Below are positions 28,893 to 37,561 of a DNA stretch of 64,000 nucleotides, in pieces. The position numbers were made by a program, and so were the translations under genes. This DNA is from JAMXLO01 sp963776505 (GTDB lineage: Bacteria > Pseudomonadota > Alphaproteobacteria > Acetobacterales > Acetobacteraceae): positions 1-64,000 of the forward strand of contig CAVZNH010000016.1 in NCBI GenBank assembly GCA_963776505.1. The letters are read 5' to 3'. Every line of letters starts with the position of its first letter. Within the stretch, counting starts at the first letter, position 1. The notes beneath the pieces are model-generated. The model worked only from the letters and a program-made list of their open reading frames with translations, was not told the DNA's origin and ran no database searches.

Positions 28893-29821
28893 ATGCCCCC
28901 CGAGACGAACAGCAGCAGGACGCCGAGCAGGCTGAGCATCAACGCGGCACCCAGGAAGTTGGGCACGCGGAACACGCGCATCTTGGCGATCGACATCTCG
29001 AACACGCCAAGCAGCACGCCGGCCACCGTCAGCTTCACCAGCCAAGTCGCCAGGCCGAGTGCATAATTGCCAGCGAGACCGAACGGGAAAAACAGGCAGG
29101 CGATGACCGAGACGTAAAGCAGCAGCTTCAGCGACGCGGCGAGCTCGATCAACGCCAGATGACGCCCGGAATACTCCAGAACCATCGCCTCGTGGATCAT
29201 GGTAAGTTCAAGGTGCGTCGCCGGATTGTCCACCGGAATGCGCGCGTTCTCCGCCAGAGCCACGATGATGAATGCCACCAGCGCGAGCGCCAGCGACACG
29301 CGCAGGCCGACGGCGGAGAACGCCATGTAGTCGGCGATGGTGGAGAGCTGCGTCGAACCGGCGACCAGCGCGACAGAGAGGACGATCATCAGCATCGCGG
29401 GCTCGGCGAGTGATGCGATCATCGCCTCTCGCGAGGCGCCGATGCCGCCGAAGCTGGTGCCGACGTCCATCGCCGCGAGCGCCTGAACGAAGCGTGCGCT
29501 GCCGAGCAGAGCGGTGATGGCAATCAGATCGCCCGACCAACTGAACAGCAGGCCTGTGGCGAAGGTCGGCACCAGTGCGGTGGCAACCCAGGTGACGGCG
29601 AAGATGACGTAGGGCGCGACGCGGAACAGCCACGAGGCGTTTTCGGCCAGCACCACTTCCTTGCCGAGCAGACGCTTCAGGTCGCGATAGGGCTGGATCA
29701 GCGGAGGCCCGCGGCGTCGCTGAAGCCTCGCCTTTACCTTGCGCACCAAGCCGGTGAGCAGCGGCGCCAGCAGCAGCACCAGCGCCATCTGCGCGCCCTG
29801 CACGAACAGGCCCTGGATCAC
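28889..29821 (-). CDS. hyfC: Hydrogenase-4-like membrane subunit HyfC (NuoH-like)
   Basis: 310 residues with a GTG start at 29821 inside the hyfB stop (GTGA). It is homologous to NuoH/HycD, the subunit that joins the membrane arm to the peripheral arm. RRRGPPLIQPYRDLKRLLGKE near the N-terminus and ENARIPVDNPATHLELTMIHEAM, with conserved acidic residues of the E-channel, are diagnostic. About eight membrane helices. The frame is intact. Confidence 0.88.
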   Translation of the reverse strand: MIQGLFVQGAQMALVLLLAPLLTGLVRKVKARLQRRRGPPLIQPYRDLKRLLGKEVVLAENASWLFRVAPYVIFAVTWVATALVPTFATGLLFSWSGDLIAITALLGSARFVQALAAMDVGTSFGGIGASREAMIASLAEPAMLMIVLSVALVAGSTQLSTIADYMAFSAVGLRVSLALALVAFIIVALAENARIPVDNPATHLELTMIHEAMVLEYSGRHLALIELAASLKLLLYVSVIACLFFPFGLAGNYALGLATWLVKLTVAGVLLGVFEMSIAKMRVFRVPNFLGAALMLSLLGVLLLFVSGGM

Positions 29822-31818
29822 TGCCACAGCGCGAGCACCAGCAGCAGGATCACGAGGGCGGCGAAGACGAAGCCGAGATAGCGGCGGATCGTCAGGAATT
29901 GCAGGTGGTTCAGCACCAGCGACAGGCGCCACACCGCGGCGGCGACGGGCGCGTAGAGCGTGTCCCAGATCGGGTCGCTGATGTGCTTCTCGATGCGTGC
30001 GGGTGCCATGTCGCCAGGCGGCGGCATGGTGACTGTCTCATGCGTGCGGAATACCACGGTGCCGAACACGCGACGGATCGGCTGGGCGAAGCTGGCGCCG
30101 GTGTATTAAGTCGCCGGCCGCGGATCGGGAAAGCCGCAGTCCCAGGCGGGCGCGCGGCGCAGCCCGTGCGAGGCGAAGCAACGCACCACCAGTGCGGTCA
30201 GCGATGCGGAGACCGCGATGAACAGGAACACCAGCAGTCCGTTGTAGGAACTGCGCGCGCTTTCGACTGGCACGATGGACAGCCACGCGACCTCGAGTTG
30301 AGTCGGCATGCTGGCGCCGGTCAGCATCTGCGTCACCGGTGCAAGCAGATCGATCACCACGCCGGGCAGAATGCCGGCCAGCAGGCAGAGCGCAGCGAAT
30401 GCGAACATCGCGCAGAGCGAGAATTTGTCTACTTCGCGGGCATCCGCCGCGGCGCGTGTGCGTGGGCGGCCGAGGAAGGTCACACCGAACGCCTTGACGA
30501 AGCACGCGGCGGCGAGTGCCGCGGACAATGCCAGCAACGCGCCGTCCGCCGGGATTGCGAGCTTCAATCCCCATTGCGGCAGATCGGGATGCAGCAGGAT
30601 GGCCTGGAAGGTAAGCCACTCGGACACGAAGCCGTTCAGCGGCGGCAGCGCTGAGATGGCGATGCAGCCGACCAGGAACGCAAACGCGGTCTTCGGCATG
30701 CGGTGGATGAGGCCGCCGAGATGATCCATGTCGCGTTCGCCGGTCGCGGTGAGCACCGCGCCGGAGCCGAAGAACAGCAGGCTCTTGAAGACCGAGTGGT
30801 TGAGTACGTGGAACAGCGCGGCGGTCAACCCGAGCGCCGCAGCCACGGGGAGCTGGTTGGCACCGAACGCGAGCGCCAGACCGAGGCCGATGAAGATGAT
30901 GCCGATGTTCTCGACGGTATGATAGGCGAGCAGGCGCTTCAGATCGTGCTCCATCAGCGCATACAGGACACCGAGCACGGCGGTGACGCCGCCGACAGCC
31001 AGAACCATGGTGCCGGACCACCATGCGGGTGCGCCAAGCAGATCGAAGGCGATGCGCACGAAGCCGTACACCGCGACCTTGGTCATCACCCCGCTCATCA
31101 GTGCCGACACGTGGCTCGGCGCCGCGGGATGTGCGAGCGGCAGCCAGGCGTGCAGCGGCACGACGCCGGCCTTGGACCCCGCACCGATCAGCGCAAGCAC
31201 CAATGCGAGCGCGGCGATGCCGGGTGTCGGGTGCGCGGCGCGCATCGCGTCAAAGGCGTAGCCTCCAGTCGAGCCGGCAAGCAGGCCGAAGCACAGCAGC
31301 AGCGCCAGACCCGAGAAGCTCGCCATGATGATGTAGACGTAGCCGGCCTGAGCGTTGTTGCTCTCGCGGTGGTGCGACATCACGAGTGCCCATGAGGCGA
31401 GGGACATCAGCTCCCAGGCGAACACGAAGCTGAACGCATCGTCGGCGACGACAACAAGATTTAGCCCGGCGAGGAAGGCCGGATAGAACGGCAGCACGCG
31501 TTGCGGTTCGTGTTCGTGCCTGCCGTAGCCCACCGCGTAGAGGCTGGCCCCGACGCTGCCAAGCCCGACCACGACAAGGAAGAAGGCGGCGAGGGGATCG
31601 AGGCGGAAATGTGCGCCGGTCCAAGGCAGGCCAAGCGGCAGGGTTAGGGCCGAAGGCGCGGCGCCGAGCGAAAGCAGGGCGACCGATAGCGACGCGGCCG
31701 AAATGCCAAGACAGCCGCCGTAGACGATGCCGCGGCCGGCTGGCGACAACGCGGCGAACGCGCCGGCCACTGAGAGGCAAAGCAGCAGCACGATGCAGGC
31801 GAGGGTGAGCACGATCAT
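29818..31818 (-). CDS. hyfB: Hydrogenase-4-like membrane subunit HyfB (NuoL/antiporter-like) with internal TAA
   Basis: The full reading frame is 666 codons, the usual HyfB length. It encodes about 16 helices with the antiporter motifs MSLASWALVMSHH, GAGSKAGVVPLHAWLPLAHP and LKRLLAYHTVENIGIIFIGLG. A TAA at 30106-30108 interrupts it after AWDCGFPDPRPAT. The same frame continues without a shift (YTGASFAQPIRRVFGTVVF to LALWQ-stop), so this is a base substitution (CAA to TAA fits a Gln at this place). The first 570 residues form an undisturbed frame. The ATG at 31818 overlaps the regulator's stop. First structural gene of the complex. Confidence 0.85.
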
Positions 31819-32096
31819 GCGCGATGTGACGCCGAACGTTGCGGCAGGGTCGGAGCAATCAGACGTACGCCGCGGCCGCCCTGGTTGCTGGCCGCGCCCT
31901 CGGCAATCAACTCGATGCCGGCTTCCTGCAAAGCGCCGACCAGTTTCATCAGTAAGTCGACGTTACCCCGTACCACGCCATCGCTGGCCTCCATACGCTG
32001 GATGGTGGGCACGGACAGTCCTGACAGGCCGGCCAATTCACGTTGGTCGATCCCCAGCATCGCCCGCGCCGCCCGCATCTGCGCCGACGTGATCAA
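31815..32096 (-). CDS. XRE-family transcriptional regulator of the hyf-like operon
   Basis: 93 residues. The helix-turn-helix is at about residues 5-45 (QMRAARAMLGIDQRELAGLSGLSVPTIQRMEAS), followed by a short dimerisation tail with IELIAEG. It is the first gene of the minus-strand operon and overlaps hyfB by ATGA, so it is probably autoregulatory and tied to expression of the complex. The ligand is unknown. Confidence 0.8.
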   Translation of the reverse strand: MITSAQMRAARAMLGIDQRELAGLSGLSVPTIQRMEASDGVVRGNVDLLMKLVGALQEAGIELIAEGAASNQGGRGVRLIAPTLPQRSASHRA

Positions 32097-32121
32097 GGAT
32101 GCGCTGGGGAAGTTGAGCCTT

Positions 32122-32142
32122 CATACATCATAAGTGAGTATG
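32122..32142 (-). promoter_or_regulatory. Operator/promoter candidate of the XRE-hyf operon
   Basis: On the minus strand CATAC and GTATG half-sites are separated by 11 bases, and TATGAT between them resembles a -10 box. It lies 26-46 bases upstream of the regulator start, a good place for autorepression. A convincing -35 box is not visible, so this is tentative. Confidence 0.3.
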
Positions 32143-32282
32143 TAGCATTGATTCTAACGGCTCAAGCATGAAAATCCATATCCGCTGTGTTGGCGGCGCA
32201 TTCGTTGCGTAATCGCGAGGGGCATCAACTCTTAACTAGTACTTCGGTGCCTAGGATGGTGGGCGTTGCAAGGACAACCGGC

Positions 32283-34670
32283 ATGCGCTCGCCGACAATC
32301 TTGCGTGGCATGCATCGCCAGATCGCATTGTCCCGCACCGGGATGTGGCTAACGGGCGCGCTCACGACAGCCTGTTTTGTCGCCCTTGGTTTGGCCGCCT
32401 TGGTCGCCGCCCGATCCGACGCTGACCAACGGGCACAGACTGTCGCGACGCAGCTGGCCGCGACGGCCGCGCACGATATCGCGCGCACGATCGAACGGTT
32501 CAACGTGGCGTTGCAGACCACAGTCGACCGGTTGCGGTTGCCGGCCGTTACCGCACTCATCGAGCCGGTTCGCGGCCTTGCCCTGTTCGACGCATCGTCC
32601 GGCCTCCAGTCGCTGGGTTTCATCGATGTCCTGGATGAGAACGGGGTGGTGACAGAGTCACCGACGCCGTCGGAGCGAGGGGGACGATGGGGCAACCGCC
32701 CATACTTCACGACCCAACGTGTCAATCCATCGCTCGGTCTCTATATCAGCGAACCGTTCGGGCAGGCGGAGTATGCCGGTATCGCGTTAAGCCGCCGCAT
32801 CTCACATGACGACGGCACATTTGGCGGCGTGGTGCTGGCCGGCCTACGGCTCAACTACTTCCGCGACCTGCTTGGTCAGTTGGCGGTGGGACCGCACGGA
32901 ACGATCTCGGTGCTGGGCCCCGACGGTACGGTGGTTATGCGCCTGCCATTCGATCGCAACGACATCGGTCGCATTGCCACCCCGGAAGCTCAGACTGACC
33001 AGGTGCGACGCCACTTTGCCGTACAGCAGATCGGCGAATTGCCGCTGTCCGTTCATGTCGGCATCGCGAACGAGGACGTGGCGGGAGCCTGGCAGGACTG
33101 GACGGTGGCGCAGCTCGTCGCCGGGGTGCTGCTGGCCTCGATCAGCTGTGCCTTGATCGTCGCGCTGAAGCGCGAGGTGCGGCAACGTGAAATTGCCGAG
33201 CGGGACAACCGCCGCAAATCCGACTACCTGATGATGGCAAGTCATGAGCTGCGCACGCCTTTGCACAGCATTCTGGGCAATGCGGATCGCCTGCGAGCGG
33301 ACCCGCACCTCGACACGGCGAATGCCAGACGCGTCACCACGATCACGAGCGCAGGCAACCATCTGCGCGGCGTGGTCGACCGTGTCCTCAATGAGCTCCA
33401 GATCGAGGCGCGGATTCCTACCCCGCGCATGCGCCAGATCGTCCTGGCGAAGTTGCTCGACGCGTGCGTCATCCTCGTCGAGTCGCATGCTGCCCAACGG
33501 GGTCTCGCATTACGTTATGATCTGAAACAGGGCGTGCCAGAGTCGTTCGTGACCGATCCCGACCTGCTGAAGCAGGTGCTGGGTAACCTGCTGAGCAACG
33601 CGATCAAATTCACTCCGCCAGGCGGCGCTGTGCTGTTGGAGGTCGCGGGGACGGCCGACCACATCGCGATCCAGGTTAAGGATACCGGTTGCGGCGTTCC
33701 GCCGGAGCAGCGCCATAAGCTGTTCCAGTTCGGTGAGCGGCTGGGTGCCGAACAGACCGGCATTGCGGGTCATGGCATCGGCCTGGCCATGTCGCGGCGT
33801 TTAATAGAATGCATGGGAGGCGAGACGGGATATCGCGAGAATTTGGGTGTCGGAAGCATCTTCTGGGCGACCTTGCCCGCAGGCAGGTTGACGGAGCAAG
33901 CCGCGCCGCCGACGCCATCCTCGCTCCCGCCCAAGCAACCGCTGCACGTGCTGCTGGTGGACGACGTTGCCGCGAACCGCGAGGTCGCCCGTGGCATTCT
34001 GATCGAGCGTGGCCATGTCGTAACCGAGGCGGAGAGCGGTGCGGACGCTGTTCAACTTGCCACTGACAACGATTTCGACGTGGTATTGATGGACATGCGG
34101 ATGCCAGGAATGGACGGGTGCGAGGCGACGAAGCACATTCGCAAGATCGCTGGCGGACGTGGCGTTGTGCCGATTGTCGCGGTGACGGCGAATGCGCTGG
34201 ATCAGCAGATCGTCGACGGTCGGCATGCCGGGATGGTGGAGCATCTGGTGAAGCCGTTCACTGCGGAAGAGTTGCTGACAGTCGTCGAGCGCGTTGCCGT
34301 GCGATGCCCGTCCGTGCCGACGTTCGATTCCGATGTGCTGACACAACTGGCTCCCTACATGAGTTCCGGCGACATGGAGCAGCATTTGCTGGATCTGCTG
34401 CACAAGGTTGAGGTTCTGCTGCGGGAAATGGGGATGGTCGACGCGGCCTCGGACCAGGGCCGCATTGCTGACTTGTCGCATGTGTTGGCCGGTACGGCCG
34501 GCATGTTCGGTTTTGCCGCATTGGCGGCCGCAGCACGGCGCTTTGACGAGGCGCTTTTGGAAAAACGGGGATCGGCGGAGGATCTCGCGGATGCGCTGGT
34601 GGTCGCGGCCCGTGCGGCACTTGCGGAATTGCGTGGGCTTACTTCAGCGGAACCAGTCGGATCGGCGTGA
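32283..34670 (+). CDS. Membrane hybrid histidine kinase with receiver and HPt domains
   Basis: 795 residues from the ATG at 32283, which has AAGGA 7 bases upstream; the frame is open to a GTG at 32187. Order: helix 1 (about 21-43), periplasmic double-Cache-like sensor (RPYFTTQRVNPSLGLYISEPF), helix 2 (275-296), HisKA with H321 in SHELRTPLH, HATPase with N-box NLLSNAIKF and G-boxes KDTGCGVP and GHGIGLAM, receiver with acceptor D604 (VVLMDMRMPGMDG), and C-terminal HPt with H733 (LSHVLAGTAGMFGF). All phosphorelay residues are present. The last 27 bases overlap a convergent response-regulator gene, its likely partner. The signal is probably a small molecule. Confidence 0.88.
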   Translation: MRSPTILRGMHRQIALSRTGMWLTGALTTACFVALGLAALVAARSDADQRAQTVATQLAATAAHDIARTIERFNVALQTTVDRLRLPAVTALIEPVRGLALFDASSGLQSLGFIDVLDENGVVTESPTPSERGGRWGNRPYFTTQRVNPSLGLYISEPFGQAEYAGIALSRRISHDDGTFGGVVLAGLRLNYFRDLLGQLAVGPHGTISVLGPDGTVVMRLPFDRNDIGRIATPEAQTDQVRRHFAVQQIGELPLSVHVGIANEDVAGAWQDWTVAQLVAGVLLASISCALIVALKREVRQREIAERDNRRKSDYLMMASHELRTPLHSILGNADRLRADPHLDTANARRVTTITSAGNHLRGVVDRVLNELQIEARIPTPRMRQIVLAKLLDACVILVESHAAQRGLALRYDLKQGVPESFVTDPDLLKQVLGNLLSNAIKFTPPGGAVLLEVAGTADHIAIQVKDTGCGVPPEQRHKLFQFGERLGAEQTGIAGHGIGLAMSRRLIECMGGETGYRENLGVGSIFWATLPAGRLTEQAAPPTPSSLPPKQPLHVLLVDDVAANREVARGILIERGHVVTEAESGADAVQLATDNDFDVVLMDMRMPGMDGCEATKHIRKIAGGRGVVPIVAVTANALDQQIVDGRHAGMVEHLVKPFTAEELLTVVERVAVRCPSVPTFDSDVLTQLAPYMSSGDMEQHLLDLLHKVEVLLREMGMVDAASDQGRIADLSHVLAGTAGMFGFAALAAAARRFDEALLEKRGSAEDLADALVVAARAALAELRGLTSAEPVGSA

Positions 34671-35189
34671 AGGTTTCGCGGAGACATTGGCGCGCCGGTA
34701 TATCTCGAGCAGCTTGCGGCCCTGCGCCAGTGCCTTTGGCTCGCCATAAGCTGGCGGCGGCTCGGGTTGGCGCTTCCATTCAAAACTCGTCGCCTGCTCC
34801 ACCAGGACCACACCCAGCAAGGGGAGTATCGCCTGCCTAAAGGCGAAGCTAGAGATTGGCTTGGCGAGAAACAAGTTCGCACCAGCTTGCTCCGCAGCTG
34901 CGCGCATGGCCGCACTTCTGTGGCCGCTCAATATGACGATCGGGACACGAGCATAACCGGGCAAGTCTCTTATGCGAGCACACGCCTGAAGGCCGTCCAT
35001 GCGGGGCATCTTCACGTCAAGGACGACCAATCGCGCCGAGGTAGTGTTTGCGGCCTCCACAGCTTCCACGCCATCCCAGGCCAACAGGACCGAAAAGCCG
35101 CAGTCGGTTAATGCGCCGCGCAGAATGTTGCGCCAGTCGCCACTGTCCTCCGCGACGATGACACTGTTCAGATCGACATCTGACGGCAC
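34644..35189 (-). CDS. Single-domain response regulator
   Basis: 181 residues. The receiver domain spans about 8-125 with the acidic pocket E14/D15, phospho-acceptor D58 (VVLDVKMPRMDG), and K110 (LFLAKP). A 55-residue C-terminal extension (WKRQPEPPPAYGEP and a basic tail) has no DNA-binding motif. It is convergent with the hybrid kinase, with overlapping 3' ends, so it may accept phosphate from that kinase's HPt or from another one. Confidence 0.85.
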   Translation of the reverse strand: MPSDVDLNSVIVAEDSGDWRNILRGALTDCGFSVLLAWDGVEAVEAANTTSARLVVLDVKMPRMDGLQACARIRDLPGYARVPIVILSGHRSAAMRAAAEQAGANLFLAKPISSFAFRQAILPLLGVVLVEQATSFEWKRQPEPPPAYGEPKALAQGRKLLEIYRRANVSAKPSRRSDWFR

Positions 35190-35244
35190 CTGGTCACCTC
35201 CCGAAAGGTGACTGGCATTTTGCCCTCGCTACGTTGCGGCGCGG

Positions 35245-36222
35245 TTAAACCAGATGAAGGCCCCAGAAGCGCGCCACGCGGTCGACGGCGTCAGGGGGCC
35301 AAGCATGCGGCAAATCCGGCAATGTCCAGAGTTCCACCGCGGGGCGCTCCGGCGAACCCCAGATCGTGCAACGCGAGCCATCCGGTTCGCTGCGGACTGT
35401 GCTGCTGTCAAGTTTATGTGCAGCCGACCACTGCTCGGCCAGGAGGCGCGCATTGGTGGGATCCACCACGTCGTCTGCCAGGCCATGCCAGATCGAAACG
35501 CGCGGCCAGTGGCCGCCATAACCTGTTGGCGCAGCCAGACGCACCTGCTGTGCCCAGTCGTCGCGCGAACGCGCAGGACCTGCCTCCGCCATGCGCACCA
35601 GTGCCTCCGATACGTTGGTCGCCGCGCCGACCGGCAGGCCGGCGATGATGGCACCGGCGGCGAACACGTCCGGATAAGCCGCCATCAGGGCAGCGGCCAT
35701 CGCGCCACCGGCGGAGAGGCCGGCGACGAAGACACGTGTCGGATCGGATCCAAATCGATCAATTGCCGCCGCGACCATCTGCCGGATCGACAGTGCCTCA
35801 CCGAGGTCGCGGCTAACCTGCGCCGAACGAAACCAGTTGAAGCATCGCCCGCGGTTATTGTCACCCGACTGCTCAGGCAACACGAGCGGGACGCCCAACT
35901 GATCAGCGAGCTTCCCCCATCCGGTGTCGCGTGCGAACGCGGCTGCAGTCTGTCCGCAGCCATGCAGCAGCACGATGAGCGGCGCGCCGACGTCGGGCTC
36001 ACGCAGCGGATGATGGACGAACATCGACAGCTTGCCTGGATTGCTGCCGAAGTCGACCACTTCGCCGGGCGACGCGTTCGCGAAAAGCGGCGCGGGAACC
36101 GACCATGACGGTATTTGCAGAGTCGCGGGCAGCTTCGCGCGGGCCTTCGCCACCGACGACGCGGCCTTTAAAGCCGTTCGCATGCTTCGGCGGGCGATGC
36201 GAAGTTCCCGCGACCACTTCAT
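35245..36222 (-). CDS. PHB depolymerase-family esterase
   Basis: 325 residues of the alpha/beta-hydrolase Esterase_phd family. The lipase box GLSAG puts the nucleophile at S170, the oxyanion motif is LLHGCGQTAAAFA, Asp lies in WHGLADDVVDP and His in LPDLPHAWP. The family includes poly(3-hydroxybutyrate) depolymerases and feruloyl/acetylxylan esterases. There is no signal peptide, so an intracellular role is likelier. Upstream lies the 370-base stretch with the Trp-rich ORF. Confidence 0.8.
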   Translation of the reverse strand: MKWSRELRIARRSMRTALKAASSVAKARAKLPATLQIPSWSVPAPLFANASPGEVVDFGSNPGKLSMFVHHPLREPDVGAPLIVLLHGCGQTAAAFARDTGWGKLADQLGVPLVLPEQSGDNNRGRCFNWFRSAQVSRDLGEALSIRQMVAAAIDRFGSDPTRVFVAGLSAGGAMAAALMAAYPDVFAAGAIIAGLPVGAATNVSEALVRMAEAGPARSRDDWAQQVRLAAPTGYGGHWPRVSIWHGLADDVVDPTNARLLAEQWSAAHKLDSSTVRSEPDGSRCTIWGSPERPAVELWTLPDLPHAWPPDAVDRVARFWGLHLV

Positions 36223-36389
36223 GATGGGTCAAGGCCCCTATCGTTGTGAGAGTTTAATAAGGAAGATTGCTGCGCCGCACAAAGGCCTTGACACCACGCC
36301 GAGCGAACCAGTCGACCTCACTTCGCCGTGACGTGATGCGGATGGAGCGTCGCTAATCGTCCGTCATTCTTTGCAGCGTATCCCTACCT

Positions 36390-36415
36390 GGCTCCCGGCA
36401 ATCATGCCGGGAGCC
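36390..36415 (+). promoter_or_regulatory. Strong 11-bp hairpin just before a 24-codon ORF
   Basis: GGCTCCCGGCA, loop ATCA, TGCCGGGAGCC: a perfect GC-rich stem with a tetraloop. It ends 15 bases before the ATG of the short ORF and leaves the GGGGAG ribosome site free. It could be a 5' leader structure or a transcription end followed by re-initiation; no T tract follows. Confidence 0.5.
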
Positions 36416-36430
36416 TCTGGGGAGACCTCA

Positions 36431-36505
36431 ATGCTCAATCGCATTGTTTGGGAACTCTGGTGGGGCCGGTGGCAGTTGCAACTCGTGATCGCTCGCCGCC
36501 GCTAG
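36431..36505 (+). CDS. 24-residue Trp-rich small ORF
   Basis: An ATG with GGGGAG six bases upstream opens 24 codons ending in TAG. The peptide starts MLNRIVWELWWGRWQ and ends IARRR; four of 24 residues are Trp and the C-terminus is basic, so it could be a short amphipathic membrane-associated peptide. Trp clusters also occur in trp leader peptides, but no trp gene follows on this strand. I do not recognise a family. The hairpin plus ribosome site argue that it is translated. Confidence 0.4.
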   Translation: MLNRIVWELWWGRWQLQLVIARRR

Positions 36506-36595
36506 TCCAACCAGGGGGCGGGGCCGCTGACACAGCCTCGCTTCCTGGCTATCTACCATGCTCCGGACGGCTTTGGCGAGAACATTTCGTGCACG

Positions 36596-37561
36596 CTATC
36601 GTACTGCACCGAGCACCCAGGCCAGCACGCCCTTCTGAGCATGCAGTCGGTTCTCTGCCCCGTCGAAAACCACCGACTGCGGGCCGTCGATCACCTCCGC
36701 GGTGACCTCCTCGCCGCGATGCGCCGGCAGACAGTGCATGAACAGCGCGTCCGCGGCCGCCTTCGCCATCAGCGAACTGGTGACGCGATAGGGTGCCAGC
36801 ATGTTGTGGCGATTGGTGTTCGGATCGTCCGCCATCGACACCCAGGTGTCGGTCACCACGCAACGCGCGCCGGCGACCGCCTTCTCCGGATCGTCGGTCA
36901 GCTCGATCCTGCCGCCCTGCGCCCGCGCCCATTCGAGCAACTCGGCCGGCGGACGCAGCGCATCCGGCGTCGCCAGCCGCAGGATGAAACCGAAACGCAC
37001 CGCCGCCTCGATCCAGCTCCGAGCGACATTGTTGCCGTCACCGCACCAGGCAACGACCTGTCCGGCGATCGGACCGCGATGCTCCTCGAAGGTCAGCACG
37101 TCGGCCATGAGCTGGCAGGGATGCGACGTGTCGGTCAGGCCGTTGATCACCGGCACTGTGGCGTATTCCGCCAACTCGTGCAGCTTCGCCACATCGTCGG
37201 TGCGCAGCATGATCGCATCGACGTAGCGCGAAAGCACGCGCGCGGTGTCGGCGGGCGTCTCGCCGCGTCCGCTTTGCATGTCGCGCGCCGACAGCACGAC
37301 CACGTCGCCGCCCAACTGACGCATGCCCACCTCGAACGACACGCGCGTGCGGGTGGACGGCTTCTCAAAAATCAGCGCCAGCGTCTTGCCGGCGAGCGGT
37401 CGCGACGACACGCCGCCGCGCTTGTAGTTGGCCGCGACGTCCAGCATCTGGCGCAATGTCGCAGGATCGAAATCCCGCAGGTCAAGGAAGTGCCGTGGGC
37501 CAAGTCCTTCGTCGGCTGACTGGCCCTCGGACCGCTCGGTGCGGCGCAGCGAGGCGCTCAT
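36596..37561 (-). CDS. argF: Ornithine carbamoyltransferase
   Basis: 321 residues. It makes citrulline from ornithine and carbamoyl phosphate in arginine synthesis. The carbamoyl-phosphate site STRTR is at residues 69-73, HPCQ in DTSHPCQLMAD, and the ornithine-site Cys in HCLPAHRGEEV. The start overlaps the argD stop (ATGA), giving an argD-argF operon. The frame is intact. Confidence 0.95.
   Translation of the reverse strand: MSASLRRTERSEGQSADEGLGPRHFLDLRDFDPATLRQMLDVAANYKRGGVSSRPLAGKTLALIFEKPSTRTRVSFEVGMRQLGGDVVVLSARDMQSGRGETPADTARVLSRYVDAIMLRTDDVAKLHELAEYATVPVINGLTDTSHPCQLMADVLTFEEHRGPIAGQVVAWCGDGNNVARSWIEAAVRFGFILRLATPDALRPPAELLEWARAQGGRIELTDDPEKAVAGARCVVTDTWVSMADDPNTNRHNMLAPYRVTSSLMAKAAADALFMHCLPAHRGEEVTAEVIDGPQSVVFDGAENRLHAQKGVLAWVLGAVR

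Larger units (their letters stand above)
36223..36595. other. 373-bp stretch between esterase and argF
   Basis: No large gene. It holds the start region of the esterase, a strong hairpin (36390-36415) and a 24-codon ORF (36431-36505). The 90 bases after this ORF up to the argF stop contain nothing I recognise. Confidence 0.5.

Noticed and set aside
36431..36505. Trp-rich ORF as a trp operon leader peptide
   Set aside because: No trp gene or terminator/antiterminator pair follows on the plus strand; the next genes are argF/argD on the other strand.
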